A stretch of DNA of 55,000 nucleotides from Cryptococcus deneoformans JEC21. Taxonomy: Eukaryota; Basidiomycota; Tremellomycetes; Tremellales; Cryptococcaceae. The stretch covers positions 1,510,701 to 1,565,700 of the forward strand of contig NC_006670.1 of assembly GCF_000091045.1 (NCBI RefSeq), in the 5' to 3' direction. Made by a program: the position numbers and the translations under genes. The notes under the pieces are model-generated. The model had not been told where the DNA came from. It ran no database searches and saw nothing but the letters and a program-made list of their open reading frames with translations. Position 1 is the stretch's first letter; every line of letters starts with the position of its first letter. Below, one piece after another: positions 1 to 13,538 of the stretch.

Positions 1-1
1 A

Positions 2-589
2 CTGATTCGTCTCTCTGCATCGTCCTTTTTTCTCCTCATACCCCCTTTCCCTTTCTTTGATCCTTGGCGGTCTTCATCTTTAGGCCCATTGCCAGAAGTC
101 TGTCGGGACCAATCTCGTACAGGAAGTCTAAAGCTGCCGGAGACATCAGTGAATGGCACCAGACTACTAGAGAACGGTCTGGCTGAAGAGACAGAATGTG
201 GATATCGGAGCCCCCTGCAGCATCTACAGAATGTCAATGCCACGGGCATTGTAAGCGAAAAAGCGGACTGTACAAGCTGTCTCTTGCAGACAGAATCGAT
301 TTTTTTTTAGACGCAAAAAGGCGATTCAGCGATTGATATGGTTAAATTATCAACCGAGACTTTTTTAAAGGCGACGGATGCTATAATTAAGCTCACAACA
401 GTCGAACAACGGCGTATTAAAATAAGTACAGAGTTATGTCAACAAATAAACCAGGAAGCAATTGAAATGAATTAAATTGAAAAAATTAGCACAGAGGAAG
501 CTAATTTTCTAACACAAGGTTCAAATCCATATAATTGTGCTGCAACATGCGTAAAAATACTCCTTAATTATTATTATTCTATTATGTAG
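2..589 (+). pseudogene. possible decayed coding frame, unknown family
   Basis: One forward frame is open from the window edge to 589 except for a TAG at 308-310 and a TAA at 473-475. That is few stops for such sequence, since the part after 310 is strongly AT-rich. The first half is pyrimidine-rich and then ordinary in composition; the second half (338-589) begins with an ATG and reads as a charged, helical-looking peptide. I do not recognise a family. It may be the 3' remnant of a gene or element that continues left of the window, or chance. A run of T at 301-308 sits just before the first stop. Confidence 0.22.
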
Positions 590-807
590 ACAAATAATAG
601 GGGTTAATAATTTGAGGCGACTTTCGTGGTTCTCACTGTTTCTCCATTTCGCTTTCAAAAAGTTCACATAGTATATTGATCACTTTTCTTAACAGACCGA
701 TATACTCGGGGCCATAATATAACCCTCCTACAGTATTTAGAGACAGTTGGCGGCAGAAATGCTCACAGAGGATTGAATGCCTAATAATCATACACAAAAG
801 AGTGTGT

Positions 808-907
<100 letters not shown>

Positions 908-1185
908 TCTTTTTGCGCCACATCACATTTCAGATCTCCTTGGACAACGACTGTCCGCTCGGCAGCTGACGTCACTTTCCGCTTCCGGCGATATCGCGTC
1001 GCAGATCGCAGTACGGTCGGTCGTTCGGGGACGTCTCCGCTGTGCCACCCAGCGATCCACCCGTTCTGCGTCGGATCTAGTTAAGTCCATTCTCTCACGC
1101 TCGTTCAGCTATTCCGTCTTTCATATCTCCTTCTATTCCTTTTACTTTCATCCTAGTCTTCACCTATACTCTACGACTAATCATT

Positions 1186-2777
<1,592 letters not shown>

Positions 2778-3697
2778 AATCAGGGCAGTTCTAGAAAAGA
2801 AAGACGATTGGTCATGGATCGCCTATAGGTGGTTTCTAGATCCAATAGCAGACATTAGTCTAGAATTGAGTAATCGGTAGTAAAGATAAAGAGCAAGTAC
2901 GCATGTACATTTGAATGATTCGGATCTGAGGTACACCGTTTTGCATCTCGCAATTGCCTCCACGGTTAGAGAGCAGAGACAGCTAAGCATGACTTAAGAA
3001 GCTCGACATCGCTGAGACATAGATAGTACAAGCTTAAGTATTGATCACCTTCATTCTTTGTCAACGTTACGTTGATTTGCTACTTAGACGCAGAAGGATC
3101 ACTTACGTATCAAGCTTCTATACGTCTCTATAAAAGGTTGGTCATCACCATAATTGTATAACCCGGAGGGATTACTTAGTATCATTTATTGGGATAAAAG
3201 TTGAGCTGTGCAGGCGGAAAAACCGGACGGCATGGATCTATCAACAGCAACAACGATGACCATTGGCATCATCCCTCATTGTTGTGCATTAAAAGTTGAG
3301 GCCAAGGTTTATTTAAAACCTCAAACCTTTCTTTTTGTTAACTGCACAGGGTTTGTGGAGAGGCGAAGGGGGGAAAAGGAACTCGTGCGATTACATGCAA
3401 ATTCATCTACAGTTGGTGTAGTACTTGCTCATCTTCCAATTAATGCGTGACATTTTGACCTCAATTCTGTTATTACTCGCATCCCAAAAACGCCGGATCC
3501 CAAATGATCTCAATGATATTACCCCAAGTGAGAGCCCCTCTTCAAATCAAAGCCCTCCACAACCCTTCCTGACCCCCAACTCCCATCCGGTACTTACTTC
3601 CCTTAAAGGAGATGTCCCAGTTACCAGTAATAGTGTCACATGCATTGCCAAAGGAAAAAATTGAGAGCATCACGCAGTAATAGAAGAAGATATTTAT
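2778..3697. other. intergenic between convergent PEP4 and VTC1
   Basis: This should hold the two 3' UTRs. It also has a TATAAAAG at 3129-3136 and, 96 bases downstream, an ATG-initiated frame of 72 codons (3232-3450) that I do not recognise and do not call as a gene. Nothing else is supported. Confidence 0.6.
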
Positions 3698-4651
3698 TTA
3701 TTCGTAAACAGCTTTGAGGATGAAGTTGGTCACTATTGCAGCGAGAAGAGCGACACATAGAATGGTCTGTGATTGCGCAAGCGTGGAAGGGGCATGGAGT
3801 TAGCGTCTGTCTTGCTTAGGTTTCTGATATCTCTGTTGACCCCTTCCAGCTCTGGACGCGGGCGATTTCCCCACAGCCAGGATGTCCTTCCTGACACCTT
3901 TCCAGCTCAATCTTCTCGGCAATATCAATTACAATCTTTTCACTGCTCATTGAAAACCCTCGCCGGCCTCCAAAGGACGGTAACAAATGACAAAAAGGAC
4001 TTCAGTAAAAGAAGATGAACTCACGGGACCCAAGCGGTCATCATAAGGAGCCCCAGTCCTTAGTCTTATAGCCCTTGCACGCATTTGATAGATGACCAGC
4101 GCGTAGAGCATGACGCCCATTGCGATGATGGTATACATTGCGGCGGATATCTTGCCCACCTACATATGAGAAGAGGAAGAAAGGTTAGCTAGTGATCTAG
4201 TGATACTGGCAGCACCTCGAGATGCAAGGAAAAAAGAACGGACCTTATCGCCAAAATTTAAGAGGCCGACCGCCAGACCACCAAGGACGACGGCAAAATG
4301 AAGCCATGACAGAAATGTACGTCTGTTTTCGGTCGTGTTTTCGTCCACAATATTACCGAATTGAAGTTTAAATTAAAGCCAGGTCAATGGAGGAATGATT
4401 GAATTAGAGGTGGATAGTTGCGAGGTGATAAGCCACATCCGCAAATGACAGGGAGGATCGACTTACTCATTGGCGAAGAATACCTTGGGCTCTACTCTGA
4501 CGGGGAGGGCAATCCTCTATTGTCACAAGTTACAATGATCTTAGTCAGCGAACGGATGGTATACGGAAAGGGGCGTCTTATTCTTGTTTCTGTCGGTGGA
4601 TATGAGACATACTTTTTTGGCCGTTCTTTGGAGAAGTGGTTGTGTAGACAT
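3698..4651 (-). CDS. VTC1: vacuolar transporter chaperone subunit 1 (polyphosphate polymerase complex)
   Basis: Small membrane subunit of the VTC complex, which makes polyphosphate and passes it into the vacuole. Exons (minus, 5' to 3'): 4651-4613, 4516-4467, 4322-4244, 4159-4025, 3766-3698. They give 123 residues, close to the usual length near 129. The N-terminus [13 protein letters not shown], the [19 protein letters not shown] stretch and YDDRLGPT before the last helix are family hallmarks. Three membrane segments are visible: one after RTFLSWL, one around [16 protein letters not shown] and one at the C-terminus. The last intron (3767-4024, 258 bases) is far longer than its neighbours. 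One donor is GTCCGT, which is weak but keeps the frame. A CACGTG lies 210 bases upstream of the ATG. Confidence 0.95.
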
Positions 4652-5329
4652 TTCTTGAATCACAGACTGGCTGTGCTCTTCTAAGCCTTAATATGATCCG
4701 AAACGGATTGGATGGTGGTATGTTTTTGAGAGAACGAGGTATTGGTGGGTGTATAATTGACTAGGGAGGGCAAGGATATAGAATACAGCTATTGTTGCTT
4801 ACAATATATGAGTTCCCAAAATGACAACCAGCGACGATCCGTACATGCAGCGAAGAAGCGCACGTGCGTCATTGGCGGGACGAGGCTGGAAGTGACTTGC
4901 GCGACGGTCCTCGCCGTAAGTTGTTTCTTTCGCGTGGCAATCGCGTGCCTCAAGATCGGACACTTCCGCCCCGGGCGGATGTGGCGCTGCATGATCGCAC
5001 GACGTTCGTTTTTATTACGGAATCACAGACGACGGTCACTGGAATTGTCTTCTTCTGTCGGCCCGCCACGTTTCACCCACCTGTTCAAGCACGGCGCATC
5101 ACCCCGCTTTACCTGTCAGCACGACCGGAGTATCAGCCCAGGTATCCCGTCACAGTCTTTACCGGGGACTGCTTGCTGCGGAGAACGGTGCCGGTCACGA
5201 GTCGCCAGCTACCACGACGCTCGAGTTGAACTCACGCTAAACATCGCCGGACGTGGACCCCAAACACAACCCGCAAGTCCCTTCCAAGCCCCCTGGTGCC
5301 AGAGCCTCACTAAGCGTCTACAGTGTGCC
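4652..5329. other. divergent promoter region of VTC1 and the 5.3-kb gene
   Basis: This is about 680 bases between two divergent start codons. The half nearer the rightward gene is GC-rich, and the reading frame of that gene stays open upstream to about 4757. I place its start at 5330 because the sequence before it has no protein-like features. The region includes CACGTG at 4861-4866. Confidence 0.55.
4861..4866. promoter_or_regulatory. CACGTG E-box, candidate Pho4-type site
   Basis: Palindromic CACGTG lies 210 bases upstream of the VTC1 start codon. bHLH factors of the Pho4 type bind CACGTG, and VTC genes are phosphate-regulated in yeasts. The link to this copy is inference; the site could equally serve the divergent gene or be chance. 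Confidence 0.35.
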
Positions 5330-8300
5330 ATGACTTCTCGCAGAACTCCCCACCGCTTGGCTCACCCTTTCCCGGCCCCTCCCTCCACTCAGCCCGTCCT
5401 GTTCTCCCATTCTACGTTTACTTTCATCGCCTCTTGGCAGGGGCAGCTCTTGGTCTGCACCGCCGTCCTCTTCCTCGGAGCGATATACTTCTTCGTACGC
5501 CGTCCTGTGGAGGACTGGCGGACTCGAAGACGAGAGCGGTTAGCCAGAGCAAGGGAGAAAGAGTTAATGGCGATGGAAAACAATGCCGATGATAAGGCTG
5601 CTTCCAGTCATTCGACAATCGAGGATAGAAAGGAGGAGGTCAAGATGAATGCAAAGGAGCGAGGGAGGGAAAGGCGGAAAGAAGTGAAGAAGTATAAGAG
5701 TGTCTTGCTTAAGGCGGATTCTAACATATTAACTTCTGCTGAATCATCTCCTGCATTGCCGCCAACTTCTTTCTCGGTGTCGTCTCATGATCCATCCAGC
5801 AGAGCTCTTTGTTCGGTTCCTCCATCCTCTCTCAATGACCAAGGGTCATCCAGACAGGCAGAGCCCCGAACACCATCGAGAGCGCTCCCATCACCGCCTA
5901 CACTCGTTCCCCCCAAATCCCCCAATTTAGATCTTGAATCCCAGAATGCCGCCAGCTTGAAAGAGAACAGGAATGTATACGGTGATTCCGATGCATCCAG
6001 AGAACCTGTATCCGACAGAGACCAAAAGCAAGGCGAGATCGGAATTGTGCCCAAGCCATCTCAAAACGACCTTCTTTCAAAACCCGTTCCAAGCTCGAAG
6101 TCAGAATCTAGTTCGAGTCCAAGGTCTAGATCACAAGAACGGGTAGAAATCGCAGAACCCTCTTCCCATCATCTCGAGCCAGCAGACTCTCACGAACGAA
6201 AAGATGCCAAGGCCAAATCGCACGGGTTTTCAATTTTCCCTGAGGAAGGTTATCTCCCTGTTCCAGTAGGCCATGCAGGCGGGAAAAAGAAGAAAAAGAA
6301 GGGAAAGAGCAGTGTGGCGGTGTCAGCTACTGAGAAGAATAGGAAAGAAGCACAGAATTTGACACCCCCCTCAGTTACCGGCCCGGCATCTCAGTCTCTT
6401 GACTCTGAGATGGAATCATCTGCTTGTCCTCAAGAAATTGAGTCTCCTGCATTGGCGCTCGATTACAATTCCAATTCTTCCGAGGCCGATATCGCCCAAC
6501 CGGCATTAACTGCCAGAGATGCTTTGGTTGAGTCTTTGCGGACAGAGTTAGGCGTATCGAAAGCAGAACAAGCTAAAGCGATGGATGAATTGATCAGGGC
6601 GAGAAGTAATGAGGAGAGGATGAAGGGGGAGATGGAAAAGGTCAGGAGGGGAGCAAAGGAAATCAAGAGAAATGATAAGGACGATGTAAGTCTATCCGTC
6701 TTCTTGTGGACCGATGCTGAAAACCTCTTAGCTGCAACAGCGCTACAACAACCTTTCAAAGATGTATGCCGCCGCTTTGAACCGCCTCTCACATCTCGAG
6801 TCTCTCGTCCTCGAATCCGGCAACTGTCTTCCTCCCGCATCACCTCTACCGCTTCAAATGCCAGGCTCTCCCGTTGTCTCCGTACCGGGATCCCCTTACG
6901 CAGCTTCACCTGGCGGACAAGCGAGGGCCTTCTCATTGGGTTCTGGGATGTACGTCGGTTATCCAAGTCCGGGTTTGTATCCTTCACCAATGCTTCACCA
7001 TGTCCACCAATCACACCCTCATGCCCATCCGCACGTCCATTCCTACCTCCCAAACGGCTCCCCTGCACCATTCCGTCGTGCGAGCTCCGGAATGGTCCCA
7101 CTTTCCATGTCTGGTACAGGTAACAATCCCTTCTTTTTGAATAACTCCCAAGTCCGACGCCATTGTCAGGCTCCCGGATCAAGCACAGTAACAGGTGCAG
7201 GATTGGGATTAGGTGAAGAAGTTTCATTGGCAGGGCCGTTGACACCCGGCATTGGCGGGTTCGAAATGGATATGGGAGTTGGGATTATGCCCCTCGGTCA
7301 GGCTTCACAGACTTCAGTTTCGGCTTTGTCCCATCCTTCTTCCAAGGCTTCCAATTCTGATAATACCTCTACTGTCTCTAACGGCATCACTGATGAGGAT
7401 CCTTTGTCTTTATCCAATACCTCCAATGGTGCTGATGTGATGGGCGGAGGAACTGCCTCAGCGGGTGTCATAAACGCACCGGTAGTACCCTCCCCGAGCT
7501 TGGGAAAACTTAGTCCGGAAGGGAAGCTGGCAGAAAGAAGGAGGTTGAGCGTGGAAAGTACGGTGTTGAAGCGCAAAGTTAGCCCGATTCCCCCCCCGAG
7601 CGCGCCGAGTATCGCTCGTGTCAATGGCAGCTCGAATGGGAATGATGATGTCATCGTCGAAGAGGAAGATGGGAATAATGTTGAAGAAGGGGAGCAGGTG
7701 AATTCTACAGAGCATACTGTGGAACATCAGAACCGTGAGGAGGATGGGGAGAAAGTTGATGTTGGGCGAGAAGATGAACCAGGCGCCCGCCCCCAGCCTG
7801 CGCCCGAGCCAAATGTGGAGAACACTCTGAGCGTCCAAAATCAGCAAGACTCAGCAAATGGTAATGAAATCGATGCCGGAGTTAAGGAAGAACAGGAACA
7901 CTCTTCTCCAGCTTCCAATCCTTTTTCACTCTCTTCCATAAACTCAAGCTTTAATTCCACTTCCAACTCTACTTCAGCATCCCAGTTTGACACACCCGTC
8001 ACCGATACAGATCTGTTACCTCGCTTATCAGCAGTCACCAATGATCGACAACCCATTTCGGATTCCCCTCATCATTTCGAACCCCCAATAAACGACGGGT
8101 CTGGCGGCACTACCAACATCAACGGTGATCCCATTCCAACAGCTGGCACAAGGGACGTCTCTACAGCCACTTCGTCTTCCCCCTCCCAGATACAGGAAGA
8201 CAAACATGAAGTTTCCATCGAACCCATTTTTGCGAGCCTTGCCCATACACCTGCACAAGTGGAAGAGATGCGACGACAGCGAGAAGAAGCGTTCCATGAG

Positions 8301-8642
8301 CACGAGCGAAGAGAGTACGAGAAACATCAGAAAGAGAGACTCAGGTTGCAAAGCGCTGCTGCGATCCATCATCTGGGAATGGGTATAGGATCACCGATGG
8401 GTTCACCGTCGCCTATGCTGATGCGGGGGATGGGAGCGGGCACGGTATCGCCTGTTGGGGGGATGGGCGTTACATCTCCGATGGAGATGATGTCGCCTAT
8501 GGCTTCAGGCCATGCAATGGGGCTATTGAATTCACCAGTGATATTTCAGGGTCATGTGCAGAATCATGGACTTGGGCTTGGGACTGTAAATGGAGAACGG
8601 CAAGGGCAGATGTCACCCTCTACTCCTGTACGAGGTGCATAA
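5330..8642 (+). CDS. large membrane-anchored low-complexity protein, function unknown
   Basis: Not recognised. Two exons, 5330-6685 and 6732-8642, give about 1,088 residues. One hydrophobic segment at residues 40-56 (QLLVCTAVLFLGAIYFFV) is followed by an Arg-rich stretch, which suggests an N-terminally anchored protein with most of its mass cytosolic. Residues 60-390 are Ser/Pro/charged disorder with a lysine run near GGKKKKKKGK. A coiled coil at roughly 397-480 (DALVESLRTELGVSKAEQ onward) spans the intron. The last 600 residues are Gly/Ser/Pro/Asn-rich, with His-Pro repeats and Met-Gly-Ser-Pro repeats. The long second exon stays open in a single frame, which argues it is coding. It could be a tether or scaffold, but nothing in the sequence assigns a role. 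Confidence 0.8.
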
Positions 8643-10359
8643 GGAAGAAAATCATCCTAACTCCAGGGACAAGCTCTTGTGGATAGAGAGGGAAATTGGG
8701 GCGAAATGGGTAGCGTTGGCGGATGATCGGATTGATTAAGGAGTGGGAAAAAAGGGGCTACAGACAGACGTGGAAGAGCTGCAAAGAAAAAATCCTGTCA
8801 TTCGTGCTTTTCATTGTGGGTATAATATCTGTCTACGACAAGCTCGTGTGATGTGACGCTGACGCTCGCGGGCAGTAATCAACAAAAATAAACTGAAAAC
8901 GGACTTTATATACATCATTGATCCTCAAGCGGCATCCGCTATACAGTAGTCTAATTCTTCAAATATTATTATTGTTATCTTTTTGTTAGTGTTTCTTTTT
9001 TTCACGTATTTTTATGGCCGCAGTAACGTTGAAAGATGAAGATTGTGAAGGCAACAGGGCTGTGGCAGGTAAACAGCGGGAATAGTGAAAGTACGACGGG
9101 GATGAAAAAATACGGACTCATGTCTTATGTCTTTGCGTTTAGTTTCATGCATTATTCACTGAGCATTTGCGTGAGTCTTCCCTAGATACCTCTCAAGCAT
9201 TTTTTGTTGGCTATCATGGCTCGCCTATGTTTGATTGACAAAAATATGGTAATGAGTGCAGTTCTTCTGGGGAAGTTACAAGGATAACGTAAAGTGCCAT
9301 TAGAACTGTAAACGGGAAACGAGTTTGCTGCTGAAATTTGCACACTTCCGTCGTTAAAGTAAGTGTCGAAAGAAAGGTTAAGAGGTTTCCCTCGAGTCTC
9401 GAATTCAAAAGCCAGACCTGTCTATATGTCCAGCTCAAGCAAGCTAACGAAGGTTGAAGTGAAGCCGAATGAGCTCCCAACAATATAGTAATGACACGCC
9501 AGGCGATGCCAGTTCTTCCTAAGAAGCAACAACTGCTGTTTGTCTGCTGGCTAAGTCGGACGTCTGCACCACCAATTTTTTAAGGGGCTTCGTTCTGTTG
9601 TCTGCTCCTCTCCTAACCGCGAGGCAGTCATGTGGCTTGGATCTCCCCGCTCACCAAGATTCCCGATCTGGTTCTGTTTGGTTCATGCGTCGGTCCAGGC
9701 GGGCAACGTTTGCGGTTTCTTTCAGGACAAGTAGCGCTGGGCAATGCATTTTATCTACTTGAAAAGAAGCTACTCTTTTGATACCTTTTCTAATTTTACG
9801 AACTGACTCATCTTTCCCATGTTTTCCCTTCATTTTCCACTCGGTTTCTCCCTTTACCTCTTCTGCACGTCCTCTCCTCCTCTCCTCCTCGCTCATCCTC
9901 TGATCTCCTATTATATACAATATATTATATTATTGATGCCGTCAGTTTAACTCGAGGAAAGAGAAAAAGCCGGCGTCGAATTTGCCCGTGAAATACAGAC
10001 AGAAGCGTGCAAGAATTAATGCAGAGTAGGATAGTCAAGTTGTTTCACCTAATGGCTATGTATAAACGAAAATGAGGATTCTTCTTGTACCTGCAGTTCG
10101 TTGTATCGGATAATAAAAGAAGCCACGGCAGGCCCGGGAGATGAATAAAAAAATGATGTCGTTCCCATGCATACGTAATTCTAGGTATAATAATGGGTGT
10201 TTCCCACGGTTTTCATTCCCTCAGTCGTCATCCCGTCCCGGACTATTGATGGATGCGCCGTCCCGTCGGTCTCGATCTCAGCACCCTTATTCTCTATTTT
10301 AACTTTGCACTTTCCACCCATACCCATCTCCACATTCGACACGACTACCTCGCAATAAC
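8643..10359. other. gene-poor stretch upstream of profilin
   Basis: About 1.7 kb. It should contain the 3' UTR of the large unknown gene and the profilin promoter, with pyrimidine-rich tracts around 9830-9900 and 10200-10350. Open frames here are short and CT- or GA-biased. I see no gene. Confidence 0.55.
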
Positions 10360-11429
10360 ATGTCCTGGCAAGGTACGTCCGTCTTCCTTCTTCCTCACTC
10401 TCATCATGACCCGAAAGTCCGAGCGAGAGCTGGGAGCTCGCGGGTTCTGTAGTGCGAACGGCACCGGTATGAGAGTTGCGACTTGAGTAAACAAGCAGAA
10501 CACCGCGAATGAGACATAAGAACCCGTGGAAGGCAGAAGTACTGACATGTCTCTTTTTCCTTCACAGCGTACGTTGACGACCATCTCGTGGCCACCGGAA
10601 AAGTCAAGAAAGCCGCCATCCTGGGTAAACAGGGTGGTGTTTGGGCCGCAAGCGCTGGCTATAACGTGAGTGATTCACTCACTATTGTATTACTACCACG
10701 GAATCCACAGACTTTTTGGCTGATTGGATCGACTTGACTTGTTGTTTTATAGCTCTCCCAGCAAGAACAGAACGCCGTCACCCAGACATATTTTCAGCAA
10801 CCCGACAGTGTCCGAGGTAAGTTCCATATCCCTTTTTCTATTGTTCCAGGTGTCTCAGTGCTCATACGTCCTCTCATAGCCAACGGCATCACCCTTAACG
10901 GGTTTAAGTTTATGTGTATTCAGGCAACTCCTGAGGAAGTTATCGGTCGTAAAGGTGTAAGTCTCTGCTCAACTCTTCATCTGCAGTTTTTGTGTCGTCA
11001 CATTCGTCAGGGCGAAGTTGTGGAGAAGACAAGAGAATATGGAATGCAAAATAAGATACGCTGATCACCATATGATACAGGAACGAGGGGTTTTCGTGAT
11101 CCCTACCAATCAGGCTATCCTTGTCGCTGAGGTATGTTTAATATCTCGTTCATTTTCTACTTGCTACTGTGCGAATCAAAGTATCTGAAGCTGACTATGG
11201 ACAATCTCTTGTCTCTCACCTTCCCTACCAATACAACCTTATAATTTCAATTATATCATCGGCGGATATTAATTTCCGTCTTGCGTTCACCCACATTGGT
11301 AACAAAAAAATTGCAACACTTCATACTTCAATCAATGATTGAAAACAGTACGACGCTCCGACCTCCGCGGGCGAGGCCAATGTCGTGGTTGCCAAACTTG
11401 CCGACTGGCTCAAGAGCGCGAGCTACTAA
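10360..11429 (+). CDS. PFY1: profilin
   Basis: Actin-monomer and poly-proline-binding protein of the cortical actin system. Six exons: 10360-10372, 10568-10665, 10753-10816, 10880-10956, 11081-11131, 11349-11429. They give 127 residues, the usual fungal length. The first coding exon holds only MSWQ plus one base, and the protein continues AYVDDHLVATGKVKKAAI, the classic profilin N-terminus. IQATPEEVIGRKGERGVFV and the C-terminal LADWLKSASY also fit. The fifth intron (11132-11348) is unusually long at 217 bases. The gene converges on the zinc-finger gene downstream. Confidence 0.96.
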
Positions 11430-11750
11430 AGATCTGTTCATATGAGATAGTAGGGAATGAGCCTCAATGCAATAAACAGGAAGTAAATATTGGAGGAGGA
11501 TTTCTCTCTTCATACAAGGTGATGAAAATCAAATGGTGATGTGTTCACTTTTTGGTGCCTTAGAGCTTGATCCTCCGTTGCAATTTGTAGCATCCTGGAA
11601 AGTGACAACTCGCCTTACAACTCACACTCACTCGCGGTTGAAGTTTGGTATGTTATATTACAATACATTTACCCTGCGTGGAAACCCAGACGCCGCCCAA
11701 GCACAGCTCTTCTCACTGAACACCATCTCAATCAGCCTTATATCGTAACT
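11430..11750. other. intergenic, convergent 3' ends
   Basis: 321 bases between the profilin stop and the stop of the opposite-strand gene. No feature seen beyond expected 3' UTRs. Confidence 0.6.
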
Positions 11751-12796
11751 TCAGTTCTTTTGTTTCTTTCCCTTATGTCCATCTCCCTCCTCTTTTTGCT
11801 TCAGCCGCTTAAACAGCTCTCTTTTCATCTTCCTATTCATCCCCTCCATTCCTTTTCCAGTCTTAAGATCTATCTCCCCCTTTGTTAGCCTTTCTTCGAC
11901 TTCGGCTTGAACCCGTGCTTGTTTACGGATTTTGCGGGTGGTATCATTGATCGCCCTTTTAGACAGTTTCTTCTTCTCCTCCACTTTTCTGTCTTCTTTG
12001 ATTTCGGTGGTGGCGGTGGTGGTGGGCCTAGCTTTGTTGGACTTGAGAGCAGGGGCAGGGGCGGAGGGGACGAGGGACTTCGCGATCTTGCGCGGATCGT
12101 CAGTTTCGCGAGGAGGATTGGCCGACAGGTGGGATGAATATCGTTTAGCAGCTCGTTTATGGGCCTGTCGTCAATAGCGAACGATTAACGCAAAGATGGC
12201 TGTCAGTATATGCCAGTTCCACAGCACCCATTAGAAAGAGGGGAGAATGGCGAACAAGACTTACACCGGAATCGAGGTGAACTTTCACCATATGTTCATT
12301 CTTGAGTATCTTCCCTGGACAGAGAATGCATAAGCTGATCTTTGGCCCAGTCCCAGCTCCAATCTCAGCCTCAGCCTCAGAGCCTGAGTCAGTAGGGATG
12401 GAGATGGGAGTGTAGATGGGGATTGTGAGCGCTTCTGAGGGTGTCATGGGGATCGCTATATGGAGGGGTAAATCGATGCGATCGGGAAGGGAAATGAAAC
12501 TGTGACTTACGTCCATTTTCATCTTCGTCTTCATCACTTCCGTTTTCCTCTTCCTCCTCTGCCTCTTCTTCCTCATAATCACTCCCACTCGTTTCCCCCG
12601 CAGTCTCTTCCCCAGTCTCTTCTTCATCGTCCTCCGATTCCTCCTCAGAATCATCGCTCTCTGAATCCATCTCATCCTCACTATCTCCTACCTCATCCCC
12701 CATTGCTCGCATCTTGGCTTTCAGCTCGGTGATACCAGCTTCGTCCTCGCGCTGGCGCTTCTTGAGGCGTTTTTCTGTGAGTTTGTACAGAGGCAT
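11751..12796 (-). CDS. acidic/basic protein with U1-type zinc finger, probably nucleolar
   Basis: Exons (minus): 12796-12511, 12455-12265, 12164-11751; 296 residues. The first exon starts MPLYKLTEKRLKKRQRED and then turns into a long Asp/Glu/Ser run (about residues 35-95), as in many nucleolar ribosome-assembly proteins. The middle holds a C-x2-C-x13-H-x5-H finger (CILCPGK...VHLDSGAH), close to the U1-type pattern; the second intron falls between HLDSG and AHKRAAKRY. The C-terminal third is Lys/Arg-rich (KKKLSKRAINDTTRKIRKQ) with a KRELFKRLKQKEEG end. A role in ribosome biogenesis is an inference from composition and the finger type; I cannot name an orthologue. Splice phases close correctly. 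Confidence 0.8.
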
Positions 12797-13538
12797 TTTT
12801 TGAATCTAGAAGAGAGGTGACACGTACATGTTTTTTATGATTTGTGGAAATTTCATGTGCAAGGGTGGAGGTTAAATGTCGGACATCGCCGAAAGTGTAC
12901 CGGTAATTAACACTCTGTCTGGTACAATCAACATACATCATTCATGTCAATCATCCCGGCTTCTTGCTCAATCGCCGCCCACTCCGTCCATCGCTACGAG
13001 TACTTCACTTTATTCACTCCGTTATCTGCTTCGAATATGTCGTCGTTCTCTTTTTACTGCTAACAGCCACAGTATCGCCAATACTGTTATGAGGTGTCCA
13101 TAAATGCATAAAGAAAAGAAAGAAACTATTATAGAATCTGAAAGAATATGTAAAAATCAGCCACGCCACAAACGGTCTCTCTCCGAATCCTCCGTTCGGC
13201 CGGGCTCCCATTTTCTCGCTCATCCAACAAATACTACAATTCCCCGGTGGATTGATAGTTCAGACGACACTGCATGATGTTTGAGTGTGGCTTCGTTGGC
13301 CCGCTCGGACAATAAGAAAGACGGAAGACGGCACGGAAGCCGGGGTGGGCTACATAGCCATTCGGCGTGCGTGCGTGAGTGACGCACACGCTCACTGCCA
13401 CGACAGAAATAGATCGTCTTATACGCTATATAAGCTCGCAATCATTGAAATTTCATCGTGTAGAAGAACCTCGTCTCCTCACCGTTTCAATCATATTTAT
13501 AGCTGATCCCCACGTAAAAGCACGCCCTCTCCAACAAG
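12797..13538. other. divergent intergenic region
   Basis: 742 bases between the zinc-finger gene and the rightward small secreted-protein gene. A TATATAAG at 13427-13434 suits the latter. No gene seen. Confidence 0.55.
13427..13434 (+). promoter_or_regulatory. TATA box of small secreted-protein gene
   Basis: TATATAAG lies 105 bases before the ATG at 13539, a sensible TATA position for a short 5' UTR. Confidence 0.5.

Noticed and set aside
519..529. GGTTCAAATCC resembling a tRNA T-arm
   Set aside because: Only two T-stem pairs form, and no acceptor or anticodon stem could be drawn around it.
6463..7245. 260-codon minus-strand frame
   Set aside because: It is antisense to the large rightward gene, whose two exons join in phase and carry the coiled coil and the membrane span; the antisense frame has no motif.
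9651..9920. Charged minus-strand frame of 89 codons
   Set aside because: It is the mirror of a pyrimidine-rich promoter tract; Arg/Glu/Lys runs arise from CTC/CTT repeats, with no domain.
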